Origin: CAYGZM01 sp964354365
Lineage (GTDB): Bacteria > Planctomycetota > Phycisphaerae > Sedimentisphaerales > Anaerobacaceae
Direction of reading: 5' to 3'
DNA: 26,117 nucleotides
Assembly (NCBI GenBank): GCA_964354365.1
Contig: CAYGZM010000046.1
Span: forward strand, 1 to 26,117
Position 1 is the stretch's first letter, and every line of letters starts with the position of its first letter. Below, piece after piece: positions 15,592 to 24,279 of this stretch. The notes beneath the pieces are model-generated. The model was not told the DNA's origin and ran no database searches. It saw only the letters and a program-made list of their open reading frames with translations. The position numbers and the translations under genes are program-made.

Positions 15592-18500
15592 ATGGTGATT
15601 CTAAGGTCCTTTCGGTTCAACTTGTCTATTCTCTTTGGCCTGATTTCTATTGGCGCATCGGCTGCTGCTGCGGACTGGCCTACGTATCGCCACGACGATG
15701 GCCGGTCGGGCTGCACATCCGAATCGCTGCAGACGCCGCTGCGGCTGCGGTGGGTCTATACCCCTGCACATCCTCCTCGCCCGGCGTGGTCGGGACCGGG
15801 TGAACGGCCGAGGGAGGGATTCGTGCTAAGGCATCGCGTCGATTTTGATGATGCCTTTCAGGTTGCTGTAGCCGGCGGCTTGGTCTATTTCGGGTCTTCC
15901 TCGGACAATAAGGTCTATGCCCTCGATGCGGCGACAGGCCGGCAACGCTGGTCCTTCTTTACCGGCGGGCCGGTGCGCCTGGCGCCGACGGTCCACAAAG
16001 ACAGGCTCTTTTTTGGCTCCGATGACGGCTTCGTCTATTGTCTAAAAGCCGGGGACGCGGAGCTTGTCTGGAAGCTGCGCCCGGGCCCAAACGACGAACG
16101 GCTCTTAGGCAATGAAAAGATGATTTCCCGCTGGCCTGTCCGAACGAACGTCCTCATTGATGGGGACATTGCATATTTCACCGGTGGAATCTTCCCGCAC
16201 GAAAACGTTTATGTATGTGCCGTTCGCGCCGACGACGGGACAGTCGTTTGGAAAAACGACAACATCAGTGAGGCGGAGGCCTACCGCAACGAGTTCTCGC
16301 CGCAGGGATACATGCTAGCCGGCGGCACGCAGCTTTTCATACCGTCCGGCAGGGCCTTGCCCGTCGGCTTCGATCGAACAACGGGGCGAGTCGTTTTCAG
16401 AAGCAACTACGGCTGGAGAGGCGAGGAGGCCGGAGGTCTTATCGGCGGCACCTACGCGCTGCTCGCCGACAACCAGATTTACACCGGCACGCAAAACCAT
16501 CTGCTTGCTCTCGACCAGAAGACCGGCAGGGTGGGCTTTGGCTGGTTTCCGGGCCGGCGGCTTGCGGTCGTCGCCGATATGGCATATATGGCTACCGGCG
16601 AAGAGATCGTGGCTATGGACCGGGTCAAGTACGCCGAGGCCAGCAGACGCCGCAATTCTCTCGAGTACAAGATAAAGGGATTGCGAAGCAGCATCAGCAG
16701 CGCCAAGGGCGAAGAGCGGACGAAACGTCAGGAGCAGTTAGCGGCGGCGGAAAAAGAGCTCGATCAGCTTCAGCGTGAGAATATCGTCCCGTCCGTCAAG
16801 TGGAGCGTACCCAGCCGGTCTGATGCGGAGCTGATACTCTGCGAGAACCTCGTTATTGCCGGCGGACGCGGAACCGTCAATGCCTATAACCGCAACAACG
16901 GCGAGGCCGCCTGGGACGTGAAAGTCGATGGCAAGGCAAGCGGCCTGGCTGTGGCCGACGGACGGCTCTACGTCAGCACCGATACAGGCAAGATTTATTG
17001 CTTTGCCTCGCCGGCGGCTGCCGAATCCGAGGCCGCGGCATTGCTTCCGCCTGAGCCTCCGGCGGCCAATCCCTATCCCGAAGACGAGTTGACCGCGGTT
17101 TACCAGGCCGCCGCAGAGTCAATCATTATGGAAGGCGGTGTTACGAAGGGTTACTGTCTTCTTCTCGGCGCCGAGCGCGGTCGCCTGGCCTGGGAACTGG
17201 CCAAGCGAACCGAGCTGACAATTATCGCTGTGGAACCCGATGCGGAGAAGGTGCGTATAGCCCGGCAGGCCCTGGATTCGGCCGGTCTCTACGGCGAACG
17301 CGTCGTTGTCGAGCAGCGTGAGCTGACTAATCTGCCCTATTCGAATTACTTCGCCAACCTGATTGTTTCCGACAGTATGTTGCTGACCGGCCAGATCCCC
17401 GCAAAGGCGGCTGAACTTGTGAGGCATTTGAAGCCGTGCGGCGGAGTCATCTGCTTAGGCGCGCCCGCCAACGCACCGGGCGAAGCCGGCAAGTTGTCCT
17501 GGTACCACGTCGAGCAATGGTTCAATCAACTGCAGTTGGGCCGATGCCGAATCAGCCATACCAATGGCGTCTGGGCCACTATCAAACGTGGACGTCTGCC
17601 CGGGGCAGGCCAATGGACGCATCAATACGCAGAGCCCGGCAATACCGCCTGCAGCGACGACCGAATCGTCGCCGGGCCGCTGGGTCTGCTGTGGTTTGGC
17701 GAGCCGGGACCGTCGCTGATGGTCAATCGTCACGATGCCGCTGCGGCGCCTCTGGCGGTCAACGGACGCCTCTTCATCCAGGGCGAGAACGTTGTGATGG
17801 TGTACGATTCGTATAACGCGGTCCGTCTGTGGCAGCGGGAGATACCGGGCGCCATGCGCACGCGCCAAAAAGGGACCGAATGCAGCAACATTGCCGCTTC
17901 ACAGGACAGCTTCTTCGTCGCGGTTGAGGATAAGTGCCTGCGGCTCGACGGTGAAACGGGCGAGACGCGAGCGACCTACGATTTGCCCACAGCTCCCGAC
18001 AAGAGCTGGCCCAAGTGGGGATATACTGCCTACGTTGACGGCGTTCTCTACGGCAGCTCGATGACGAAAACAGGCGTTTCAGATTTGCTTTTTGCCGTTG
18101 ATACAGCCCGGAACAAACCGCTATGGAGCTATTCGGGCAGGAACATTGTCAACCTGACTATCGCCATCGGGGACGGCTGGGTCTTTTTCATCGATAGCTC
18201 CATCAGCCCGGAGCAGCGAGAGGAGCTGCTGCGGCAGGACAAGGCGCACCTAAAGAGCTTGAGCCCCGAAGATGCGAAGAAGGCTGAGGCGGCCCAGAAG
18301 AATATCGATGCGCGCCTTGCCGTTGCCCTCGACGCCCGCACGGGCGGCAAGCTCTGGGAGAAACCCGTCGATGTGACCGATTGCAGCAGGATCGGCATAG
18401 GCGGCGGCGAGCTGACGGCGATGTATCGTGATGGTGTCGTGCTGCTGTGCGGCGCCAACGCAAACGGCCATTATTGGAAGCAGTTCCTTTCCGGCGAGTT

Positions 18501-19554
18501 TGCGGAGCGCCGGCTGGTTGCCCTCTCGGCCAAGACCGGCGACGTGCTCTGGGCCGAAGATGCCAACTACCGCCACCGTCCCGTTATCGTCGGCGACACC
18601 GTCGTTGCGGAGCCGTGGGCATACGAGCTTAAGACCGGCCGGCAGAAAACGCGTCCCCATCCACTGACCGGCGAGCCGACGACCTGGCAGTTCCTAAGGC
18701 CCGGCCACCACTGCGGCGCCATCTCCGCCTGTCCGCAGATGCTCTTTATGCGATCAGGCTTCACAAGCTACTATGACCTGGGCGACGACAGCGGCGTGCG
18801 CCATTTTGCCGGGCATCGCCTGGGCTGCTGGATAAACGCCATTCCAGCCGACGGCCTGGCCCTGATGCCCGAAGCGAGCGCCGGCTGCGTCTGCCTCTTC
18901 CCGATAATGTGCTCGGTTGCCTTGGAGCCTCGCCCCGACTACGAGCGATGGGGGATATACAGTACCGGCGGGGCCAACACGCCCGTTCAGCGCCTCGCGG
19001 TCAATCTCGGCGCGCCGGGCGACAGGCGCGACGCGGACGGGACGTTGTGGTTCGGCTATCCTCGACCGGGATTGCCCGGCGACCGTGCGGCAATGGGCTT
19101 CTCATTCGAGCTGAAAATGGAATTCATCGAGAATGGAGGGTATCACGACCACAGCAGTTATGCGCCCGTTGCCGGGACAGATGCGCCATGGATCTATACT
19201 TCCTGTGCCCGCGGACTCAAGCGGTGTGTTGTGCCCCTCTTGTCCGGGGATGATAAGCCGGGCGAGTACACCGTGCGGCTGCACTTCGCGGACTTTGACA
19301 ACGCCCAGGCCGGCAAACGCATTTTCGACGTCAAGCTGCAGGGCAAGGATGTACTTAGCGGCTTCGACGTTGCCGGGGAGGCCGGAGGCGCCGGCAAAGC
19401 CGTCGCGCGTCAGTTCGCCGGCGTAACCGTTACCGGTGATCTCGAAATCGAGCTTGTTCCGAAGGGCGAGCAGCCCTCGTCGATGAGCGCCGCGCCGGTC
19501 CTTTGCGGCCTTGAAGTGCTGCGAGAGACAAAAGTAGCCGATGCAGGAAGTTAG
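15592..19554 (+). CDS. Exported multidomain protein: PQQ-like propeller, methyltransferase-like domain, second propeller, malectin-like domain
   Basis: A 1320-residue protein. Signal peptide 1-26 (ends ASAAAA). A first PQQ-like propeller spans about 28-470 (WPTYRHDDGRSG, VYALDAATGRQRWSF), interrupted by a charged coiled coil (about 345-400). A Pro/Ala-rich linker leads to a class I methyltransferase-like domain (about 515-645) with GYCLLLGAERGRLA at 520-533 and the ribose-binding-type acidic E548 (IAVEPD). A second propeller covers about 670-1040, followed by a Cys-containing segment (CGAISACPQMLFMRSG, ASAGCVCLFPIMCS) and a malectin-like C-terminal domain (about 1165-1310, EYTVRLHFADFDN, KRIFDVKLQGKDVL). 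Start chosen at ATG 15592 with AGGGGT upstream; GTG 15574 is the alternative. The sulfatase follows after 11 bp. Function unknown; carbohydrate binding is inferred from the malectin-like part. Confidence 0.85.
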   Translation: MVILRSFRFNLSILFGLISIGASAAAADWPTYRHDDGRSGCTSESLQTPLRLRWVYTPAHPPRPAWSGPGERPREGFVLRHRVDFDDAFQVAVAGGLVYFGSSSDNKVYALDAATGRQRWSFFTGGPVRLAPTVHKDRLFFGSDDGFVYCLKAGDAELVWKLRPGPNDERLLGNEKMISRWPVRTNVLIDGDIAYFTGGIFPHENVYVCAVRADDGTVVWKNDNISEAEAYRNEFSPQGYMLAGGTQLFIPSGRALPVGFDRTTGRVVFRSNYGWRGEEAGGLIGGTYALLADNQIYTGTQNHLLALDQKTGRVGFGWFPGRRLAVVADMAYMATGEEIVAMDRVKYAEASRRRNSLEYKIKGLRSSISSAKGEERTKRQEQLAAAEKELDQLQRENIVPSVKWSVPSRSDAELILCENLVIAGGRGTVNAYNRNNGEAAWDVKVDGKASGLAVADGRLYVSTDTGKIYCFASPAAAESEAAALLPPEPPAANPYPEDELTAVYQAAAESIIMEGGVTKGYCLLLGAERGRLAWELAKRTELTIIAVEPDAEKVRIARQALDSAGLYGERVVVEQRELTNLPYSNYFANLIVSDSMLLTGQIPAKAAELVRHLKPCGGVICLGAPANAPGEAGKLSWYHVEQWFNQLQLGRCRISHTNGVWATIKRGRLPGAGQWTHQYAEPGNTACSDDRIVAGPLGLLWFGEPGPSLMVNRHDAAAAPLAVNGRLFIQGENVVMVYDSYNAVRLWQREIPGAMRTRQKGTECSNIAASQDSFFVAVEDKCLRLDGETGETRATYDLPTAPDKSWPKWGYTAYVDGVLYGSSMTKTGVSDLLFAVDTARNKPLWSYSGRNIVNLTIAIGDGWVFFIDSSISPEQREELLRQDKAHLKSLSPEDAKKAEAAQKNIDARLAVALDARTGGKLWEKPVDVTDCSRIGIGGGELTAMYRDGVVLLCGANANGHYWKQFLSGEFAERRLVALSAKTGDVLWAEDANYRHRPVIVGDTVVAEPWAYELKTGRQKTRPHPLTGEPTTWQFLRPGHHCGAISACPQMLFMRSGFTSYYDLGDDSGVRHFAGHRLGCWINAIPADGLALMPEASAGCVCLFPIMCSVALEPRPDYERWGIYSTGGANTPVQRLAVNLGAPGDRRDADGTLWFGYPRPGLPGDRAAMGFSFELKMEFIENGGYHDHSSYAPVAGTDAPWIYTSCARGLKRCVVPLLSGDDKPGEYTVRLHFADFDNAQAGKRIFDVKLQGKDVLSGFDVAGEAGGAGKAVARQFAGVTVTGDLEIELVPKGEQPSSMSAAPVLCGLEVLRETKVADAGS

Positions 19555-19565
19555 GGTTTTGCTTG

Positions 19566-21155
19566 ATGAACACAATATACGCTTCGCGCCGCAGGTTCTT
19601 GAAGTCTATGGGGCTTGGAGCCGCAGTCCTGGCATCCGGGCGGCTTCCGATATTTGCAGGCACTGAAACGAAGAAACAACCGAACATCCTGCTGATAACC
19701 GCCGATGATATGAACTGGAACGCACCGGGCTGCTTCGGAGGGCGAACGCCCGATATTACACCCAACATCGACCGCCTGGCCTCCGACGGTATGCGTTTTC
19801 ACTACGCCCACGTCACCATAGCAGTCTGCCAGCCCAGCCGGTCGGCGCTAATGACCGGCCGCTATCCGCACCGCAATGGGGCCGAAGGCTTCGAGCCTAT
19901 CGATACCGCTGTGCCCACGCTCCAGGAGCAGCTTAGTCGGGCCGGCTACCTTAACGGCATCCTCGGCAAGGTTTCACACCTCGCGCCTCAGGCCAAATTC
20001 AAGTGGGATATGGCAAGGGATTACGCAGAACTGGGCTGCGGCCGCAACCCGAAGCTTTACTATGACTTCGCCAAGGATTTCTTCCAAAAGGCCGCGAGCG
20101 AGAAGAAACCATTTTTTTTGATGGCCAATTCCCACGACCCGCACAGGCCGTTTCATGGAAGCTTACAGGAGAAGAATGCGCTCGGTAGTTCGCTTAAAGA
20201 TATCGCGGTTCCGTCGCGTGTGTACAAGGCTGATGAAGTAGAAGTGCCCGGTTTTCTGCCCGACATACCCGATGTGCGAGAGGAAATCGCGCAGTACTAT
20301 AGTTCGGTCCGGCGGTGCGACGACACCGTTGGCGCGGTGCTGCGGGCGCTGCGTGAATCGGGCCGGGCCGAGAATACGCTGATAATGTTCCTCTCGGACA
20401 ACGGAATGTCTCTGCCGTTTTCCAAGACCAATTGCTATCTGCACAGCACGCGGACGCCGTGGATTGCCGCCTGGCCTGGCAAAATCAAACCGGGCACGGT
20501 GGACAAACGTCACTTCATCTCCGGCATCGACTTTATGCCGACGGCGCTTGGCGCCGCCGGGCTGCCCGAACCGGAAGGTATGGACGGTTTTTCATTCCTG
20601 CCGGTGCTGCTTGGGCAAGAACAGTCTGGGCGCGAGGAGGTGTTCACACAATTCCATGAAACCTCCGGCAGAAATCGCTACCCGATGCGCGCTGTGCAGA
20701 ACCGGCGATTCGGCTACATCTTCAACCCCTGGTCGGATGGAAAGCGAGTTTTCAGGAATGAGTCGCAGTCCGGCCTGACGTTCAAGGCGATGCAGGCCGC
20801 TGCGCCAACCGATCCGAAAATCGCCCGGCGTGTCAGGCTTTTCCAGTATCGCGTCCTTGAGGAATTCTACGACTTTGAGAATGATCCTGATGCACTCCAC
20901 AACCTCATCGCTGAGGCGAAATACCGCAAGGAAATCGACAAGATGCGCAGCGAATTGCTCGAGTGGATGAAGCGGACCGGCGACCCGGCATTGAATGCAC
21001 TGAAGGAACGAACCTCGCCGCAGGCCCTGGAGAAGTTTATGGCTGAGCAGGATGCCCGTGCAGCGGAAAGAAAGCCGAAGAACAAATCCCGCAAAAAAGC
21101 AGCCCTCAAACGGACATCCGGACCCAGAACCGGTTTACCTGAGGACCCCAAATAA
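19566..21155 (+). CDS. Tat-exported Cys-type sulfatase (S1 family)
   Basis: A 529-residue sulfatase. The N-terminus ASRRRFLKSMGLGAA is a twin-arginine signal. D47 and D48 (ITADDMNW) are metal ligands. The formylglycine motif is C88-Q-P-S-R92 (VCQPSRSALMTGR), the Cys-type target of sulfatase maturases. Further alkaline phosphatase-superfamily marks are ANSHDPHRPF and LSDNGMSLP. The overall pattern resembles the N-sulfoglucosamine/heparan sulfatase-like branch, but the substrate is not provable here. The C-terminal tail is unusually rich in Lys/Arg. It follows the 1320-residue protein by 11 bp, so one transcript is likely and the two may act on one polysaccharide. The anSME genes at 2462-5054 could mature it. 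ATG 19566 is preferred over TTG 19563. Confidence 0.92.
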   Translation: MNTIYASRRRFLKSMGLGAAVLASGRLPIFAGTETKKQPNILLITADDMNWNAPGCFGGRTPDITPNIDRLASDGMRFHYAHVTIAVCQPSRSALMTGRYPHRNGAEGFEPIDTAVPTLQEQLSRAGYLNGILGKVSHLAPQAKFKWDMARDYAELGCGRNPKLYYDFAKDFFQKAASEKKPFFLMANSHDPHRPFHGSLQEKNALGSSLKDIAVPSRVYKADEVEVPGFLPDIPDVREEIAQYYSSVRRCDDTVGAVLRALRESGRAENTLIMFLSDNGMSLPFSKTNCYLHSTRTPWIAAWPGKIKPGTVDKRHFISGIDFMPTALGAAGLPEPEGMDGFSFLPVLLGQEQSGREEVFTQFHETSGRNRYPMRAVQNRRFGYIFNPWSDGKRVFRNESQSGLTFKAMQAAAPTDPKIARRVRLFQYRVLEEFYDFENDPDALHNLIAEAKYRKEIDKMRSELLEWMKRTGDPALNALKERTSPQALEKFMAEQDARAAERKPKNKSRKKAALKRTSGPRTGLPEDPK

Positions 21156-21177
21156 CAGTCAAATCTCAGCGAGGCCG

Positions 21178-21206
21178 TTGACAAATACCGGCCAATGTAC
21201 TATGAT
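21178..21206 (+). promoter_or_regulatory. Near-consensus sigma70 promoter
   Basis: TTGACA (21178-21183), exactly 17 bp, TATGAT (21201-21206). It drives the HEAT-repeat gene with a leader of about 80 bases and begins only 23 bp after the sulfatase stop. Confidence 0.8.
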
Positions 21207-21293
21207 ATTTGTTGAACAGAATGGGTGTTGTCCGGCTAATGGATATGGACGCTAAGAAGCTCCAAAATGGAACCTGATTTTCTGGGGACTGAA

Positions 21294-22004
21294 ATGAAGA
21301 TGCCAAGAATCATATCAATCGCGGCGGTTGTGCTTTCTGTTCTGGTCTTTTGGCCCGGCACAGCCTCGGCGCGCAGTCGTCTCTACATTGGTTTCGGCAC
21401 GTCTTTCGGCCACGGTCATTCGACTCTTCTGCACCATAGTTACCCCGATTACCGATGGCACAGCGGTTACTATAGGTGGCTGGACCACGACCGATACCTC
21501 TGGATGGACAGGGGCCGGTACTACGGCTCTTTCTGGGGCTGGCCTTCGTGTTCCTCCGGGACGAGTATATGGGTCGAGGACTACTGGCCGACCTACGTCT
21601 CCCCGCCGGTTGTCGTTGAACGCCCGCACATTGTCACGCGGCAGTACGTGGTGGTAAAGCCCAAAGGCGGCGAGGTCAGTCCCGCCGACGCCAGGTTGTT
21701 CGCTGAGGTTCGCAACAAGAAAGGCGAGCTGCTGCGGGTACTCAAAATCGGCGATAAGGCGAGCCGGACCCGTGCAATCACGGACCTGGCCGGATATTCT
21801 TTTGATGATACTGTCAGAGAGGCCCTCGAAGAAATCATCCTCGAAGACCCCGATCCTGAGCTGCGCAAGCAGGTCGCCGAATCGCTCGGCACCGTGAAGA
21901 ACAAGAACGTCATCCCCACCCTCGAAAAAGTAAGATTAGAGGACTCAAACGAAGAAGTCCGCCGGGAAGCCGACAAGGCGATAGGCCAAATCAGCAGCCG
22001 GTAG
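21294..22004 (+). CDS. Secreted HEAT-repeat protein with aromatic/His-rich N-terminal region
   Basis: A 236-residue protein. Signal peptide MKMPRIISIAAVVLSVLVFW...TASA. Residues about 30-105 are rich in Tyr, Trp, His, Gly and Arg (YRWHSGYYRWLDHDRY) and look surface-exposed and low in complexity. Residues about 145-235 form two to three HEAT/armadillo-like helical pairs (ITDLAGYSFDDTVREALEEI, LRKQVAESLG, EVRREADKAIGQI), normally protein-interaction scaffolds. The start at 21294 is supported by GGGGA at 21284-21288; an in-frame ATG at 21267 is less suited to the signal peptide. It has its own promoter and appears to be a single-gene unit. Role unknown. Confidence 0.75.
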   Translation: MKMPRIISIAAVVLSVLVFWPGTASARSRLYIGFGTSFGHGHSTLLHHSYPDYRWHSGYYRWLDHDRYLWMDRGRYYGSFWGWPSCSSGTSIWVEDYWPTYVSPPVVVERPHIVTRQYVVVKPKGGEVSPADARLFAEVRNKKGELLRVLKIGDKASRTRAITDLAGYSFDDTVREALEEIILEDPDPELRKQVAESLGTVKNKNVIPTLEKVRLEDSNEEVRREADKAIGQISSR

Positions 22005-22035
22005 GCGGCGATTCCTCGGAAGAGGTAGTTAGTGG

Positions 22036-22146
22036 CTGTTGCGGAAAGCCGAAAGTGGTAATGTCACCCCTGCGAAAGCAGGGGTCTATGGCGAAAGAAC
22101 TGGATTCCTGCTTTCGCAGGAATGACAAATGCTGTTTCCGCAACAG
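22036..22146. repeat. Nested palindromic element C
   Basis: Outer arms CTGTTGCGGAAA (22036-22047) and TTTCCGCAACAG (22135-22146) are perfectly complementary. The core 22062-22127 contains CCCCTGCGAAAGCAGGGG and ATTCCTGCTTTCGCAGGAAT and ends GGAATGACA, as in elements A and B. It starts 31 bp after the HEAT-repeat gene and could also stabilise that mRNA's 3' end. Confidence 0.85.
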
Positions 22147-22323
22147 GAACTAGTTAGGGGGGATCAGGGGGAAATCGGCGATTCTATAAGCGCGGAGCGG
22201 CCGGGAGAGGAGTTGATGGAGAAGCTGTAAGCCGGCAGGATGGGTCCGACGGACATCTTGCAAGAAACATAGTAGTACAACGCTACCTACGCTGCGAATA
22301 TTGGTTCTATGCCCCCAAGAATC

Positions 22324-22456
22324 GCGTTTATCGCCTTTAGGCTGCCAGCAGACAGAAGGCTGGCCCAGGCGCCCGCAGGGTCGCCCGCCGGCGGCGAGGG
22401 CTTGTCCGCGCAAGCGCCCCGCTGGGTCTGCTGGTAGCCGGCAAAGCGCAAAACGC
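22324..22456. repeat. Nested palindromic element F (GC-rich core)
   Basis: GGCTGCCAGCAGAC (22340-22353) pairs with 22426-22439 with one mismatch, and pairing continues imperfectly out to GCGTTT (22324-22329) and AAACGC (22451-22456). The core is very GC-rich and includes a further hairpin, GCTTG-TCCGCG-CAAGC (about 22410-22425). Confidence 0.7.
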
Positions 22457-22550
22457 AAATTCGGATTCGCCAAAGTGCCGTTAGAGCCGATTTGACGTTT
22501 ATGTTCGACGGAGCTATCGCAACTGCTTATGCAACAAGAGATTATTGTGC

Positions 22551-22614
22551 TTGCTGGCAAAATCCAAGTAGCGTTGTAGCAATAGGAAATCGGGCGGTTT
22601 TTGCTGGCAAAGTC
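22551..22614. repeat. Direct repeat TTGCTGGCAAARTC, 50 bp apart
   Basis: TTGCTGGCAAAATC (22551-22564) and TTGCTGGCAAAGTC (22601-22614) differ at one base. Each contains the short dyad TTGC-TG-GCAA. They stand just upstream of the -10 box at 22628, a position suited to an operator pair. Confidence 0.5.
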
Positions 22615-22624
22615 GGCGGGGGAA

Positions 22625-22633
22625 TGGTATAAT
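22625..22633 (+). promoter_or_regulatory. Extended -10 promoter of the dockerin/SUMF1 gene
   Basis: TGG-TATAAT: a perfect -10 hexamer (22628-22633) with TG one base before it. No good -35 hexamer at 17 bp. The leader would be about 105 bases. Confidence 0.6.
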
Positions 22634-22730
22634 AATCCTGATTTTGCGGTGATACTATTTGCGACAGCCTGGAGGAGGCTGCGTTTCGCCTTTCTCCGTT
22701 GTTGGCTCTTCGGCAAGAGAAACCTTTTTC

Positions 22731-22736
22731 GGGAGG
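22731..22736 (+). promoter_or_regulatory. Shine-Dalgarno site of the dockerin/SUMF1 gene
   Basis: GGGAGG, seven bases before ATG 22744. It selects this start over an in-frame codon at 22699 and places a clear signal peptide at the N-terminus. Confidence 0.8.
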
Positions 22737-22743
22737 TCATCAA

Positions 22744-24279
22744 ATGAAGCCCAAGAGCATATCTATTCTCATTCCTTTTGTCGTTGTTGCAGTTTTATGT
22801 AGCTGCGGCCTTGCTGACTGTCCATCGGCTGACCTTAACGGCGACTGCATGGTGAACTTCCTCGACTTCCATCTCATGGCCATAGACGGGAACCTGCTCG
22901 ACTTGCACACTATGGCCTCGCAATGGCTCCAGTCCGGCCAAGATGATTCCGAAGCCGAGCCGGTGATGCTGCTGGGATGGGCTGATACACAAATGGGTGA
23001 GCCTAATTCGTTCACAGTTCAGTTCATGGTGGTCGGCAAACAGCGGGTCGATAGGACTGTCTTTGAATATGAATGTGAGGTGATTTTGACAAATCTCTCG
23101 CCAACTGCCTTTGAGAACGTGCAGCTTGTGATGGTGAGCTGGCCGGACAATATGACGATAATAGACCCACACGTAACCTTCGGCGATGCCCGGATTGGAC
23201 CTGGCGAATCAGCCACCAGTATCGATACGTGCACGTTCACAGTTGACCGCTCTGAACCGATTAACCCGGTCGAGGTCATCTGGCATCTCATTACGCTGCC
23301 GGCAGATATGGCATTCATCCCGGGAGGAACGTTTGCGATGGGGGATAACCTCGGCGAAGGTTTGTCGAATGAATTGCCCGTCCATACGGTAACGGTTGAT
23401 TCGTTCTATATGGGCAAGTACGAGTTAACCAACCGGCAGTACTGCGATTACCTCAACTCGGCTCAATCTCTGGCCCTAATAACTGTCACCCGCGGTGTGG
23501 TCTATAAGGCCGGTCCGGGAACGAGCTATCCGTATTGCGACACCTCAACGAGCAGTTCTCGCAGCCAGATAGCCTACAGCGACGGCGTCTTTAGTGTCCG
23601 GAGGAAATCCGGCCGAGATATGTCAAACGACCCGATGGTGATGGTGGGATGGTATGGGGCGGCGGCATACTGCAACTGGCGGAGCCAACAGGAGAGCAAA
23701 GAACCATGCTATAGTCTTTCCGACTGGACGTGCGATTTCTCAAAGAAGGGCTACCGTCTTCCAACCGAGGCTGAATGGGAATACGCCGCTCGTGGTGGCC
23801 TTGCGGACAGGCGTTTCCCCTGGGGTGACGACATTTACCACACTCAAGCGAACTACAACAGTTCAGCCTCATATCCTTATGATAGAGGTCCTACAAGGGA
23901 ATACCATCCGTTGTGGAATTATGGAATTTATCCTTATACGTGCCCTGTGGGGTTTTTTGATGGTACAATGAAGTACAAGGCGGGGTATAACTGGCCTGGC
24001 AGTGCAACGAGTTACCAGACCACAAGCGGGGCAAATAATTATGGTCTCTATGATATGGCTGGCAATGTCTGGGAGCTATGCAACGACTGGTATTCAGACT
24101 CGTATTACAGCTCCAGTCCTGCGAATAATCCGACCGGTCCGACGAGCGGTTCGGATCGTGTTCTTCGCGGCGGCGACTGGAACAACTTTGCCACCCGGAA
24201 CCGGGTGGCGTACCGGGGCAGCTACCCCCCGCACGCTCGCTACTACGGCGACGGGTTTCGTATTGTCCTGGACTTTTAG
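22744..24279 (+). CDS. Secreted protein with N-terminal dockerin-like loop and SUMF1/FGE-like domain lacking the catalytic cysteines
   Basis: A 511-residue protein. Signal peptide 1-24 (VVVAVLCSCGLA). Residues about 26-64 contain one dockerin-like EF-hand loop (ADLNGDCMVNFLDFHLM) and a second degenerate half. About 75-185 is a beta-rich domain of unknown type. About 190-511 is the formylglycine-generating-enzyme (SUMF1) fold: MAFIPGGTFAMGDN, SFYMGKYELTNRQYCDYLN, YRLPTEAEWEYAARGG, GNVWELCNDWY, RVLRGGDWNN, GFRIVL. Aerobic FGEs carry two catalytic Cys after the RGGS motif; here that stretch reads NNFATRNRVAYRGS, so maturase activity is unlikely and the domain is probably structural or binding. 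The start is fixed by GGGAGG at 22731-22736, seven bases upstream. Confidence 0.85.
   Translation: MKPKSISILIPFVVVAVLCSCGLADCPSADLNGDCMVNFLDFHLMAIDGNLLDLHTMASQWLQSGQDDSEAEPVMLLGWADTQMGEPNSFTVQFMVVGKQRVDRTVFEYECEVILTNLSPTAFENVQLVMVSWPDNMTIIDPHVTFGDARIGPGESATSIDTCTFTVDRSEPINPVEVIWHLITLPADMAFIPGGTFAMGDNLGEGLSNELPVHTVTVDSFYMGKYELTNRQYCDYLNSAQSLALITVTRGVVYKAGPGTSYPYCDTSTSSSRSQIAYSDGVFSVRRKSGRDMSNDPMVMVGWYGAAAYCNWRSQQESKEPCYSLSDWTCDFSKKGYRLPTEAEWEYAARGGLADRRFPWGDDIYHTQANYNSSASYPYDRGPTREYHPLWNYGIYPYTCPVGFFDGTMKYKAGYNWPGSATSYQTTSGANNYGLYDMAGNVWELCNDWYSDSYYSSSPANNPTGPTSGSDRVLRGGDWNNFATRNRVAYRGSYPPHARYYGDGFRIVLDF

Larger units (their letters stand above)
22005..22743. other. 739-bp intergenic region rich in palindromes
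   Basis: No gene can be supported. It holds palindromic elements C (22036-22146) and F (22324-22456), a 14-bp direct repeat (22551-22564 and 22601-22614) and an extended -10 promoter at 22625-22633. A minus-strand frame across it (22743 to 22150) reads through these repeats and lacks family likeness. Confidence 0.7.

Noticed and set aside
22150..22743. 197-codon minus-strand frame in the gap before the dockerin/SUMF1 gene
   Set aside because: It runs through palindromic element F and the promoter, with no domain likeness and a composition dictated by the repeats.
22744..24279. Active formylglycine-generating enzyme partnering the sulfatase
   Set aside because: The catalytic cysteines after the RGG motif are absent and the protein is secreted.
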